Part shown: positions 22,441 through 33,264 of the stretch, piece by piece
Layout: every line of letters starts with the position of its first letter
Numbering within the stretch: the first letter of the stretch is position 1
Origin: Euclidia mi
Taxonomy: Eukaryota > Arthropoda > Insecta > Lepidoptera > Erebidae
DNA: 64,000 bases
Assembly (NCBI GenBank): GCA_944739405.2
Contig: OX123197.2
Location: 59,806,047 to 59,870,046 of the forward strand
Direction: 5' to 3'
Notes under the pieces: model-generated
What the model saw: only the letters and a program-made list of their open reading frames with translations
The model's database searches: none
What the model was told of the DNA's origin: nothing
Program-made: the position numbers and the translations under genes

Positions 22441-22935
22441 GTTATTGTTTACGTTCTGCATTCGTCACTCCTACCTACCTGATGAGTTAATGCGGACGAT
22501 GGTCGTACCAATACTGAAAAATAAAACGGGTGATGTCAGCGACAAGAATAATTATAGACCGATCTCGTCAGGGACTACCGCGGCTAAAGTACTTGACGGT
22601 GTGTTTGAGGGACAACTTAGTAAACATTTAAAAATACATGATGCCCAGTTCGGCTTTAGGCCACAGCTATCAACGGAATGTGCTATTTTGTCCCTCAAGC
22701 ATACTGTTGGGTATTATACAAAGAGAAATACCCCGGTATATACGGCGTTCCTGGACCTCTCCAGGGCGTTTGATCTGGTTAGGTATGACTTGTTGTGGTG
22801 TAAAATGCGCGAAGCGGGAGTGCCTGATGCCATAACAAGTATGTTTCAGTATTGGTACGGTCATCAAACCAATCAAGTTAGATGGGCCAATGAGTTGTCT
22901 GAGGAGTACAGGTTGGAATGCGGGGTGAGACAGGG
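22441..22935 (+). pseudogene. LINE ORF2: reverse transcriptase, middle
   Basis: Contains SYLPDELMRTMVVPILKNK, NNYRPIS, FGFRPQLSTECAIL, TAFLDLSRAFDLV (RT block with the first catalytic D) and ECGVRQGG. The frame breaks in a run of eight G's at about 22933-22940, where seven would keep RQGG-LTSP in frame. Confidence 0.75.
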
Positions 22936-23743
22936 GGGGGTTGACCTCGCCAGCGCTTTTCAACCTGTACATAAATCAGCTGATTGTGGAGCTCAGCAGT
23001 ACGTATGTCGGATGTTCTATAGACGGTCTTTGTGTCAATAGTATTAGCTACGCGGACGACATGGTGCTTCTGAGTCCCTCAGTCAATGCACTCAGAAGGT
23101 TGTTGGCAGTCTGTGAGGCCTATGCAGAAGCACATGGACTTGTGTACAATGTGCAAAAAAGTAAGTTACTGGTGTTCAGAGTAAAGCACAAAAAACAGCG
23201 TACGTTCCACCGGTCATGATCAAAGGTGTATCCCTTGAGAGGGTGCTAGATTTTAAATACCTGGGGCACATCGTTACTGAGACTTTGAAAGATGACTCAG
23301 ATATGGAAAGAGAACGGAGGGCGTTGGCTGTCCGATGCAATATGTTGGCCCGCAGGTTTGCACGTTGTACACCAAAAGTGAAAATAACACTATTCAAGGC
23401 ATTTTGCCAATCGCTGTACACGTGCACCCTGTGGGTTCGGTATACGCAAAGGGCATATAACGCCCTCAAAGTTCAGTATAATAATGCTTTCAGGATGTTG
23501 TTGGGGCTCCCGCGTTACTGCAGCGCATCAGGAATGTTTGCCGACGCACATATTGATGGTTTTAATGCCATCATAAGAAAACGAGCAGCATCCATGATGC
23601 GCAGAGTGCGTGGGAGCGTCAACAGCATTCTTTGCGCCACCTTGGCACACTGGGTGCATGTACATGTGAATGTACCCGGTGTGTCAAGTGAGCGCATATT
23701 TAAATTAAATCCCTTGTATCTTTTTACTAACATAGTTTATTAA
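22936..23743 (+). pseudogene. LINE ORF2: reverse transcriptase, C-terminal part
   Basis: Starts LTSPALFNLYINQLI in the new frame and holds SISYADDMVLLSPS, the YADD catalytic box. A further frameshift near 23200 (in an A run) leads to LDFKYLGHIVTETLKDDSDMERE and the thumb-like end. TAA at 23741-23743 is the natural stop, with no RNase H domain. Three frameshifts in all make the copy inactive. Confidence 0.75.
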
Positions 23744-23800
23744 GGTTTGTTATTACTAACAATTATGGACCACGGTCTGAAATAAAGTATTTTTTTAATT

Positions 23801-25073
23801 TTTTATTTATTTTATTTTTATAATAAAAATAAATATAAATTCAAGTCCAAACCTGTAACCAAAATAACACCAAGAAAAGCGAAAGAGCGTGTAGGTATGA
23901 GAAATCTACCCAAAATGAATATCGTAAAACAGCTAGGTATAGTATCAATTTTAGATATATATTATTTTATTTCGGATTTCCGGTACCTTCATTTACGATT
24001 ATAGACTCCGATTATATCCTTACTGGGTATAAATCGAATAAAATAATACCTACTGAAATCACCTGTTTTTATCCGGTTCACCATTTATTGATACGTGGAA
24101 AGTATTTTGTTTACTTTTGCTGACTACCCAAACCAGCACATTTCTCAAATGTAGTTATATAGCTTGCCCGTTATAAATAACCAATAAATCTTTCGTGGTG
24201 TGTCTTTGGAGTGGCCTATCTCAGCAGTGGAATGCGGCGGGCTGGTGATGATGTTTATGAAATCTTCCTTTCCTGGTATCTGAGTATGCATCAACTAACA
24301 TTATTATTGCAATGGCGATTCATATATTAGCCTAGTAGTTAATGATGCTGGCTGCTTACCTAAAGATGGAGTATTCGATTCTCATTTAAAAAAAAATCTG
24401 TGACAGTTTCTAAACAAACTCCTCCGAAGCTCTGCTTAATTTGTCGGCACATTTTTTGATGTCTAATTAATTGCCGATTTTCTTTACGATCGTGAAATCC
24501 CTTCTTAGTGCCCCCTAGGGCCTCTAAGGAACATACATGCCAAATTTCAGCTTCTTACGCCCAAAAGTTTGGACTGTGAGTCGTCTGTCATTCAGTCAGT
24601 AAAGCCAGAATTTTCTATAAACAGATAATACCTAATAATGAGCGACAATAAACGACATGATGCTATACGACCCGAGGAAGTTATCACCTAAAATGGCGCT
24701 GATACACTTTAGTAGTCACCCGTAATGAGCATTCTCGCGTATGTTACAAAACAAATGAGTGTCGAACGAACGAACGAACATTCATTGCGAGCCTTAGAAT
24801 ATAGATAATACATAGAATTCACACTACAATGGCGGTTAAACCCAATATTTACTTTGACTTATGATTTTAATCTAGGGAAGAATCTTCGTAGTTTGTCACT
24901 AATTTTAACTTGACTAGTGATGGGCTTACTCAGAATAAATATCGATAATGTTTACAATAGATCCTTAGATTTGGTTTACTCAGAATTAATTTCAATAGAA
25001 TTTTGATAAACTCTCGCTGTCGATAAATAAATTTGAACGTAGGAACCGACACTTGCAGAACAGAACAAACGCA
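23801..25073. other. Spacer with worn repeat pieces
   Basis: Holds a likely RTE LINE end (GGCCTATCTCAGCAGTGGAATG at about 24213), a degenerate tRNA-like head (A box near 24328, B box near 24370-24384), repeat E on the minus strand (24450-24605) and a short GAAC tandem near 24765. No gene. Confidence 0.45.
24450..24605 (-). repeat. Dispersed repeat E, copy 2
   Basis: Reverse complement of the middle of 12885-13083: TGCCAAATTTCAGCTTCTTACGCCC and TCCCTTCTTAGTGCCCCC match AAGCTGAAATTTGG and GTGCACTAAGAAGGGA. Confidence 0.6.
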
Positions 25074-25133
25074 GATTTTAATTTGAACAGCTTTAATAAA
25101 TCACACTTTATTAAACCTGTTCAAATTAAAATC
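25074..25133. repeat. 27-bp-arm hairpin touching the right inverted arm
   Basis: GATTTTAATTTGAACAGC.. at 25074-25100 pairs with 25107-25133 with one mismatch around a 6-base loop (TCACAC). It ends exactly where the 1-kb arm begins. Confidence 0.75.
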
Positions 25134-26134
25134 CAGTAGAACTCTTTGATCTATGTTGATTAGTAGAGCACGACGGTGTAAATTTAGATGCTTCAGAAGC
25201 TTTATGTTGTAGAACAATTGATTCTAATATAATAGTATGTATAGATGTAAGGTGGAAATGTGTAGTCATAATAAGGCTTTGAAGTATAGTTTAAAGGCAA
25301 AATTATTTGTCTCTAGAAGAAGGTAGGTCTAGTATGATTTTGTAAGTATAGACAATTCCTAAGAGAGTGTACCTTTTAATACGTATCTAGAATTATGATT
25401 AAGATGGTTTAATATACATTTTCAGCTTTATTGTTACCCTAAAGAACACACAACTGCCCAACAAAATACAGTCATTGAGGTAACGTAAAAACTATACTTA
25501 TCGATGACAAAAAATAACAACAATTTTGGACGAAATGTGAACGCCACGGTTTTTTTTATCCATTATCTGAATGTAGTAGAGAAGTCCCACGCTATAGAAG
25601 ATTTATTTCTTACTAGCTTTTGCCTCAAGTCTCAAGTTGTGTGATGACACTCCAGATTTTTCTTAAGACTTCAGAAACTCTATAGAGTACAAAGTAACTT
25701 GGTCACTATCCATGACATTATCTACCATTAGCTACCGAAAGGTACATAATAACATCACCTTGCATACAGTCAAATGTCAAAGCCAAATTTCAATACATGT
25801 CCAATATATATCTATAAACTCTTTTGCATTTATATTATTAGTAGAGAAAATCGTTTCAGCCGTTTAAGCGTAGTATATAATTATTAGTAATTTATATAAG
25901 TGAACAATGTAATCACCATGCACAATATGACATTATGACATTATGTGATAGTACTGACAGATATACGATAGCACATGCGCAGTACTCAATGATTACAGCG
26001 CATGCGTTCTTACTTCCAAGAGGTAAATTTGTGCCGTACAAACTTCTACCGTCCCTACAATCCCTCCCAGTTTAATTTTTGCAACTTATGGTAGCCTATG
26101 TCCGTCTCCATGGTTCAATATATCTCTATATTAG
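25134..26134 (-). repeat. 1-kb inverted arm, right
   Basis: Partner of 19425-20428 (same sequence, opposite strand). Starts CAGTAGAACTC and ends TCTCTATATTAG. LTR-element sequence begins almost at once after it. Confidence 0.8.
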
Positions 26135-26136
26135 TC

Positions 26137-26530
26137 TACTTATCGAACCCGTGTTGTTAGGTGGTGCCTAGCAACCTAGGTTTGGTGGCTACTTACTCTA
26201 AACCTCACGTATAATATTATACCTCTTCGCGCGTCCTATATTATTTAGAATACGACTCGCATCGGGAATGAATGTAGGCCTTCTTTTTCACACGTATGAA
26301 TGTGTGTGAGGCTTTTTGTATGGGATGAATGTCAGGTAATGGGAACGTTCAATGCTTGGTGACGTATGAATGGTCGAGGGTTATTCCTTGTTTTTTTTTT
26401 CAGGGTTAGTAGTTGCCTTGTACTTAGCCTACTGACACCACCACTCATCTGTTTCAGGGTCCCGGAATGCAGTTGCCACCAACCAGCCACGGAATTTTCC
26501 AGGGAAAATTCTGGCCTGATGGGGGGAGTG
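26137..26530 (+). repeat. Gypsy-type element, region upstream of an LTR
   Basis: From ACTTATCGAA to about 26370 this matches 35909-36137, which lies directly before an LTR (36138-36485). Then about 160 unmatched bases follow, ending in GATGGGGGGAGTG, a possible polypurine tract. No coding frame is recognisable. Confidence 0.55.
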
Positions 26531-26868
26531 TGTGACGTCATGTTGTCACCGTCCACCCGCTCCTATTGGCTGGCCGCCTGCACCTCCGTCCCTCACCTCA
26601 GACACTCCACTTCGGGCCTTTAAATACCGCCATCCAGCGAGGACAGCTCTCTTTCCTGTCCTGAGTGACGCCGGAAACGGATCCCCAACAAGATTCCCTA
26701 CTACGTCGAATTACGCGACCCTGGTTCTATAGAATTTCCTTAATAATTTTTTAATTTAGTGTTTTGCTAAACGATGTGTTAAATTCTTTACCGAATTTAA
26801 CAGATTTTTTAATTGTAACAGTAATTACGATTTTCATTGAACCACACCCAAGTAGTAACCACGCTACA
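26531..26868 (+). repeat. Gypsy-type LTR C
   Basis: Starts TGTGACGTCATG, like the LTRs at 32916 and 36138, and ends CACGCTACA. A TATA-like TTTAAATACC (about 26619) and the shared CGCGACCCTG (about 26714) lie at matching places. It is clearly diverged from the other two. The bases that follow, GTGGCTAACAACGTT, look like a worn primer-binding site, while a purine tract precedes it, so it is unclear whether this is a 5', 3' or solo LTR. Confidence 0.55.
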
Positions 26869-27952
26869 GTGGCTAACAACGTTACACTATGGTCTAAGGT
26901 ATGTTATAGATGAACTAGCTAGACCATCAAGTCCCATATCCGATGATTAGTTGTTACAAAAGTTGAATTAAGTGTCATTATAGTTAAAAGGTTTCATGAC
27001 AAATACTAGCCAAAATACTCATGGCCACATTTCACACACTGGCTTAATTACAACATTAATTAAGCCAGTGTTAGAGAAGAAGTTACTAGATTCAATGCTT
27101 TTCTTATTAATTTATTAACTAAACTAATAATTATAAGCGCAAAAAAATGTAGGAATGGTATATTTGTTACTTTTTTAACACAAAAACTGCTAAACGGACA
27201 AAACCAAGAAATAAAAACCATTTTATCCGATAATTGAAACCAGCCTATAAGTGCGCAATGAATACACCAGGGGAAGCTTGCACCAATAACTGATAAAGTA
27301 GCAGAATCTAGGCTCAGTTACTATTATCATGTCAGATGATCATGTGAAGGAAATTTGAATGAAAGAAAAAATATAATCCATTTATTTCGCCACACGCATG
27401 AGACACAGAAAGCATAGATACATACACAACAAAAAAGATATAAAACACACACACCAGTTATACAGATAATAATTAAACACAAGTGCCCCTCGAGGACAAA
27501 GACGAGAGGAGGTAGGGGTGGAAAGGCCTGAGTGACGAATGTCGAGATGGACATGAAATTGCTAGATCTTTAGCAAAAACTTACATGTCAGAGGCATACC
27601 TAAAGTCGCATGATCAGAATAGCCGATCCCATATATCGGAAATGGCAAGGTTGAAATAATGAGACTAGTCGCCATCACGCAAAGTAAATCCATACAAACC
27701 CCATGTGTTTTACTCTGCCTATCCTACAGATACATACATGGGCTGTACATCAATCGTACGCAAGCACTCGTGAGTAATCCATTGGGTCGGTACACTGGTA
27801 ACAAAATATATATACAAGTCGGCAATATTGCAACATAATCCGTCTTTATTTGTCACTGGCCGACTGATCTATCGCTGCTGTTGAGAACGTTATTAAGTTA
27901 GAACAATGAGATCTAGCTGCTTGAAGCGGTTCAGTTATTTTAAAATGTGACT
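26869..27952. other. Spacer with one hairpin
   Basis: A 15-bp-arm perfect hairpin (ACACTGGCTTAATTA, 6-base loop) lies at 27036-27071. The 75-codon minus frame at 27327-27554 is not recognised. Nothing else is supported. Confidence 0.4.
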
Positions 27953-28227
27953 GAGTTCGCGGTCCAGTGGATAGCGTATACGTCTGCTGATCGGGATGTC
28001 CCGGGTTCGATACCTGGTTCGGTAACAGTGTTATTGGTTTTTTTCCGAATTCTCAGTAGCAGCACGGAGACTGGCAAGTCTGGCCTGTCCGGTAACGGCA
28101 ATAAGCTCACCTCAGTGTTATTTGGGAGCTACAAGTTCTTACCATGGTGAAATATGGTTGTAATATGACACCTCTGCCTGCCCTTCGGCGATACAGGCGT
28201 TAGTCTAAAAGTAAAATAAAAAAAAAA
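27953..28227 (+). mobile_element. tRNA-derived SINE (family 1)
   Basis: An A box (GGTCCAGTGGATAGCG, about 27961) and a B box (GGGTTCGATACC, about 28003) lie at tRNA spacing. The body follows (TTCTCAGTAGCAGCACGGAG, GGTAACGGCAATA) and then the end CACCTCTGCCTGCCC..CAGGCG and an A-rich tail. The same SINE is at 57600-57870 and, cut by the window edge, at 63838-64000. The interior GC deletion relative to 57600 indicates an older copy. Confidence 0.8.
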
Positions 28228-28581
28228 TGGAAACAAAATCTGATTGGAATTGTATGAAGCGATCGCAGCGTGGACGGCTCAAGTAAGATCTGTGTTGAGA
28301 GCCTTTGGGATGGTCTATGTCCAGCAGTGAGTCTCTTAGTTAAGCCAAGTGTATGTTTTTTTTGTGTCATTGTCAATTTTTGTCAACTACCAAGGTGATT
28401 CACTGATCATCCGACTTTAAGAAAAGAGGAAGCATACTGTGAGATACTGCAAGTCAGGCATGTTCCTGGAACTCATACCATCCTTTTATATCCCTTATAT
28501 TTTCTCATCAGAGGATATTATTCTCTCCGTTAAGTTTGAGAAATGAAGTTTCAAGTCGTTTTTTTAGTTAAATTTTAACTA

Positions 28582-30345
28582 ATATTTTATTTATTTATTA
28601 ATCATCTTTATTGCACCAAAGAAATTTACAATAACGAACCTTAACAAAATGACAGATAGTACAATTGGCGGCCTTATCACTATTAAGTAATCTCTTACAG
28701 GCAACCTAACCTAGATGGATAAGAAATACCCGGATTCAGAAAAAGGGTAGTTTGGTGATCATTAACTATTGATAAAGATAAATAATACAAATATTTACAT
28801 AGATAAATAAGCATATACATACATAAAAAATAAGAAATAAATAATTATTAAATACCTTATATATATATATAATAATATTAATATTAATGATACATAAATT
28901 AGTGCTAAATAAATGAAAGGAAATAGAACATATATAATTACAAGAGTAGTAAGGTTAAAGAGTCAAGTAGTAGTCTTTGAGTAATTTCTTGAATGAAGTC
29001 AGCGTTTGCGCTTGTTTAATAGACATCGGCAATGCATTCCACAAGCGTGCAGCTTGGACAGTAAATGATTTATCGTAGAAACTACTGGAATGCATTGGTA
29101 TTGCCAGTCTCAGATTCACCGACGACCTTAGAGATCTAGAATGCGTATCAGAGAGGAACTCGAAGCGATCTTTTAAGTAATGGGGAGTAGAAGGGTTAAA
29201 GAAAATATCTTAAAGTAAAGAAAGTATGTGAGTATTCCGTCGAATGCGAATTGGGAGCCACTTGAGCAAGTTGCGGAATTTAGAAACGTGATCATATTTG
29301 CGCAATCCAAATATGAATCTAATACATAAATTTTGAAGTCGCTCAAGCTTATCAAGTTGCTTCTCCGTGAGATCTAAATAGCTGACATCCGCATAGTCAA
29401 GGATAGGTAGAAGAAGAGAATTTGCAAGCGCAATCTTAGTGGCAGTAGGCAAAAAGTTTCGCAATCTTCGCAACATCCCAGCCGCAGAAAACAATTTTCT
29501 ACTAACTTCCCTAATTTGGGGTACCCAGGATAAAGTTTTATCAATATACACTCCTAAATCCTTCACGCAATTGCTTATAGGTAAAGGAGTACCATTAAAG
29601 TTAACTTGGGGTAAACAAGTCCGATCAACACGCGCAATTAACCTGGGACTACCAACAACAATAATTTGCGTTTTTGTAGGGTTGATTTGGAGACTAAATC
29701 TGAGGCTCCATGCAGCTATACGTTCTAAATCCGAATTTATGATACGAATTGCTTGAGACAACTCATGGACAGGAGCTTGAGTGTAAATTTGGAGATCATC
29801 TGCATAAAAGTAGTAGGCTGACTGAAGTTGATAAGAGATAGAATTTAAAAAATTTTGAAAAGTAAGGAACGCCGACTGTAGACGTACACCAAGAAAACAA
29901 AGAGTCTTCAATACATATACGCTGTCGGCGACCAAACAGGTAATTGTGAAACCAATCAATCACTGGTGGAGATATGTTAATAGAGCGCAATATGCCAAGC
30001 AGAATATGGAAATCAATAGTATTGAAGGCATTACTAAAATCAAGTAGGCAAAGGACAGTCACGTTGCCATTTTCCATACCAAGCCTGATGTCGTCGGTAA
30101 TGTTGATCAGTGCCGTAACCGTGCTGTGACCTGGACGGAAACCGGATTGGAGAGGATTGAAAAGAAGGTTTTTATTGAGGAATGTGCTGAGTTGGGCATG
30201 GACAAGGCGCTCAAGCACTTAGGAAAGGAATGGTAGGACGGAGATTGGCCGGAACTCAGAAAAGGAAGACGGATCAGGTTTTTTTAGGTAAAGGAATAAT
30301 TTGGGCGTCTTTCCATATGGTGGGAAAAGTAATAACAGAGTAATA
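28582..30345 (-). mobile_element. CR1/Jockey-like LINE, 5' truncated
   Basis: The minus strand carries the reverse transcriptase and C-terminal region of a LINE from about 30345 down to a stop at 28955, then a 3' untranslated region ending in a TAAATAAATAAA tail (plus-strand about 28584-28602). ORF1 and the endonuclease are missing, as expected from incomplete reverse transcription. Confidence 0.8.
28955..30345 (-). pseudogene. LINE ORF2: reverse transcriptase
   Basis: Read on the minus strand: KPDPSSFSEFRPISVLPFLS, LERLVHAQLSTFLN, QSGFRPGHSTVTAL, LLDFSNAFNTIDF (first catalytic D), then YYFYADDLQIYTQA (YADD box), KTQIIVVGSPRL, VKDLGVYIDKTLSW, LPILDYADVSYLDL and LCIRFIFGLRKYDHVSKFR. The frame continues to ARLWNALPMSIKQAQTLTSF and a TAA at 28955-28957. 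At least two frameshifts occur, one in the QGSxLSP region near 29830-29960 and one near 29200. It lacks RNase H. Confidence 0.8.
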
Positions 30346-31050
30346 ACTTCTTAATTAACTAAGTCTGTCTTATCCACCTGCCAGTTCAGTGCTAACAAAT
30401 TACAGAACAAAAACATATTTATACAGATTGCAATGATTGAAAACAAAAAAAATAAAGAACAAAAGTAAAAGTTTCAACATCTAAAACAGGCAAAAGTTAA
30501 AAAAAAACTAAAACAGTAGGTAATTTGTAAAATGCGACATCCGGGCTTTGTTTTTGGTACGGTACGGCATACATAATAAATATTATATTGTAAAGTATGA
30601 ATAATTAAGGAAGCAATAAATACATTTATATTAATAGGGAGAAAAGAATAAATAAGTATACAAATAACTAAAATAGTGCAAGTATATATTTTTAGGAAGT
30701 AAATATTTATAAGCATTAAAATGGATATAAAAAGAAGAGTAGTCTTACTTATAATTTTATTCACGGCTCAGTTTCTAAACGTTTCCAAATAAAGAAAACG
30801 GAACGCAGTTTTGACGTTGACAAATGTTAAGTGTCATGAACTCGTGAAGTTGGAAACAGAGTTATATTAATAAATTATAGATAGAAGGTGGAATAATATT
30901 TATTATAGAAGTAGATTAGTTAGGAAGTCAAAGTCAAAAATAACGAATTAGGAGGTATTATGGATTAATGTTATTGAAGATAGATATAGGGTAAAAGTGG
31001 AAAATACATAGAATATATAATTATAAAGTAAACAAACCACGGATGCCGCA
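30346..31050. other. AT-rich spacer, nothing recognised
   Basis: No gene or repeat relation seen. The 96-codon minus frame at 30474-30764 is rich in I, L and F, as expected by chance in AT-rich DNA. Confidence 0.4.
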
Positions 31051-31106
31051 ACTACTGCCAACTATAGAATTCTGTGATGCACGCTACCTACTTCTTCGTG
31101 GCCGCA

Positions 31107-31830
31107 GCTCGTTTCGTCTTCCCAGCCGCAGGTTTCTCAACAGTCGGCGTCTTTTGAGTACCCGCCTTAACCTTGTTGAGTTCGCCAAGAGATGTAATAC
31201 GATGCTGCAACCCGTCGGAGTCTAACACAAAAATATGTCCCTCTTTTGTTCAACTCTTTGTGACACCAAATCGGTGCCTTGCTGCCATGAAAGTATCGTG
31301 CCGTGCCTTTGTGAGAAATTCAGACAGGGTTTTGCCGCTACCTTTCAGTTTGGTCTTGGAGAACCAAACCTTGTCACGAATTGCTGCCTGTTGAAATTTG
31401 ACTAAAATGGGTCGCGCCTTGGTTGAACCTGACGGACGACCCATCCGGTGACTCCGCTTGATGTGATCCTTACTAACCACAGTGAGGTGGAGATCTTTCA
31501 TGACATCAATGACCAGCTGAACAGGATCTTCACTTTTATGTTCAGCGATACCATGGATCAGAAGCATTTTTCGCCGGCTGCGCGTCTCGATGCTGTCCAC
31601 TTCGCGCGCCAGCAACTCAATCTGACGCTGAAAAGCGCCAATGGTCTCCAACACCAATGACCGAAAGGATGAAAAATCGGCTGCCAGACTTGTTATTCTG
31701 GGTGCATTGTTAGGCTGTTTGGCACTTTTTTGCAGTTCAGCCTCAAAGTTGCCATGCGCTCCTCGATGCCAGCCATAGTGGTGGAGAAAGATGTTTTCAT
31801 TGCCTCAACGCTGTCCATGACAATTTCGTG
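31107..31830 (-). pseudogene. LINE ORF1 relic with nucleic-acid binding domain
   Basis: Minus strand: an N-terminal coiled-coil part (MDSVEAMKTSFSTTMAGIEE), then SRRKMLLIHGIAEHKSED, KRSHRMGRPSGSTKARPI and RDKVWFSKTKLKGSGKTLSEF, then a basic tail rich in K, T and A ending near 31107. This is the ORF1 type that goes with some insect LINEs and binds element RNA. A frameshift near 31745 and a TGA near 31250 in place of a probable Trp codon break it. No ORF2 lies beside it. Confidence 0.6.
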
Positions 31831-32915
31831 ATAGTGCAAAATGTAAATCAGATTCTGAAGCAGGAATTAACACCAAACTGGTTGGTATTTATGTCAGCAT
31901 ATAAATATTCACATTTATTATTGAAAATTATTTAATTTACTATATTTAAATAATAAAAAATACAGAGCGAAAATGTATTTGTGCTTTTGATCTGACTACC
32001 CACATATTCATCTATAATATTTTTACATAAAAATAAACTTCTCATCTATATAATTTCCGTCATTACTTTTATTCCTCACAACTACAACTCAACCATCGTC
32101 TTTATGTAAATCTCTAGTACAAAAAATATTGTCTTGGCGAGAACAAACGAGTAAGCATCTGAAGAGATCCCCGAAGGCACTTTTGAAGAAATATTTTTGT
32201 ATAATTTTGTTTGAGAGCAAAACAGACATGATTTGTACTGTCTACTTGTTCATTTTTGTACAGTTTCACATAATACTGATTTCGAGTAGGCTGTTTGACT
32301 TAATAATATATTTTTAATTAATAATAATATAATTTGTCCTACCACATTTACTTTCGAAAGTAAATGTGGTAGGACGTCTGACCGTGATAAATCACTAGCA
32401 AATTGTAGCAATAAGGATTATAGCATTTCAAACTTTCGTGGTCATTTAAACGGATGTACATCCGTGAACATGGCGCTTGCAACAGTGGCGAAATATTCAT
32501 ATTTTATATGTGTAAGTCACACTGACCGATAGAACGATATTTTTGTTTGTATTACGGCTTCAGTGATGTATATACGTGGTGTACTTATACATATTATGAC
32601 GATTAAAACTCTTTCAACTTTTTGAATCGTTATATCTCAAAAACGATGGCTCTTAGGAAAAAAAGTATTTTGATATTTTTTATAGATAATTATCTGATCT
32701 ACAATTTTTGTCTGACCTAATATTATGATAAAACTTACCATTTTGCTGAAAATCGCGAAAAACCCGTTTTTGTGACCTTTGACCACGAGTAAATCTTTTT
32801 GCACGTGCCGGATCGATGAGGACTTTTTACATTTCCTTTATAATAGTGTATTGAACAATCCTACCAATATTCAGCCAAGTGGGAATTTTTGTAACCTCAC
32901 CCCTTGTGACGTCGC
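31831..32915. other. AT-rich spacer with a 40-bp palindrome
   Basis: A perfect palindrome without a loop lies at 32336-32375 (GTCCTACCACATTTACTTTC and its reverse complement). No gene is visible. Confidence 0.5.
32336..32375. repeat. Perfect 40-bp palindrome
   Basis: GTCCTACCACATTTACTTTC is followed at once by its exact reverse complement. No loop and no mismatch. Confidence 0.9.
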
Positions 32916-33264
32916 TGTGACGTCGAGATGACACCACCTCTCGGCCGCTTGCATCTTCGCCCCCCACCGCACCGCGAGCTTCTATAAAAGTGAAGGCGTT
33001 GGCTACGCGCCTCCCTTTTCGCGGCTGCAGCACACCGAGTTAAGTGACCAACTCTCCTGGACGAACCGGCAGCAGGACCCTCAACAAAACCTCATCCGTC
33101 GCCGATTCACGCGACCCTGTGTATATCTTTTTAATAACACTCTACTAGTAATTTTTTCGCTTGCTAAATGATGTTTAAATTTAATTGAGAATTAAATCAA
33201 TTTTTATTGTAACATTTAACCACGTTTCTCATTTAAAGACACCCATAGGCCTTTTTACGTTACA
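32916..33264 (+). repeat. LTR A (left LTR of the 3.6-kb element)
   Basis: TGTGACGTCGAG...TTTTTACGTTACA. TATA box TTCTATAAAAGTG at about 32981. The sequence just before it (TGTAACCTCACCCC) resembles a second LTR-like start. Confidence 0.75.

Larger units (their letters stand above)
21165..23800 (+). mobile_element. CR1/L2-like LINE, 5' truncated
   Basis: Fragments of one ORF2 follow each other on the plus strand: the end of an endonuclease domain, then a full reverse transcriptase. It ends near 23776 with GACCACGGTCTGAAATAAAG and an AT-rich tail. ORF1 and the start of the endonuclease are missing. No RNase H domain is present. It lies between the two 1-kb inverted arms. Confidence 0.75.

Noticed and set aside
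26366..26732. Plus-strand frames of 66-85 codons near 26366-26732
   Set aside because: They span an LTR border and show no motif.
27953..28030. A functional tRNA gene
   Set aside because: The tRNA-like head is followed by a SINE body and tail that recur elsewhere in the window.
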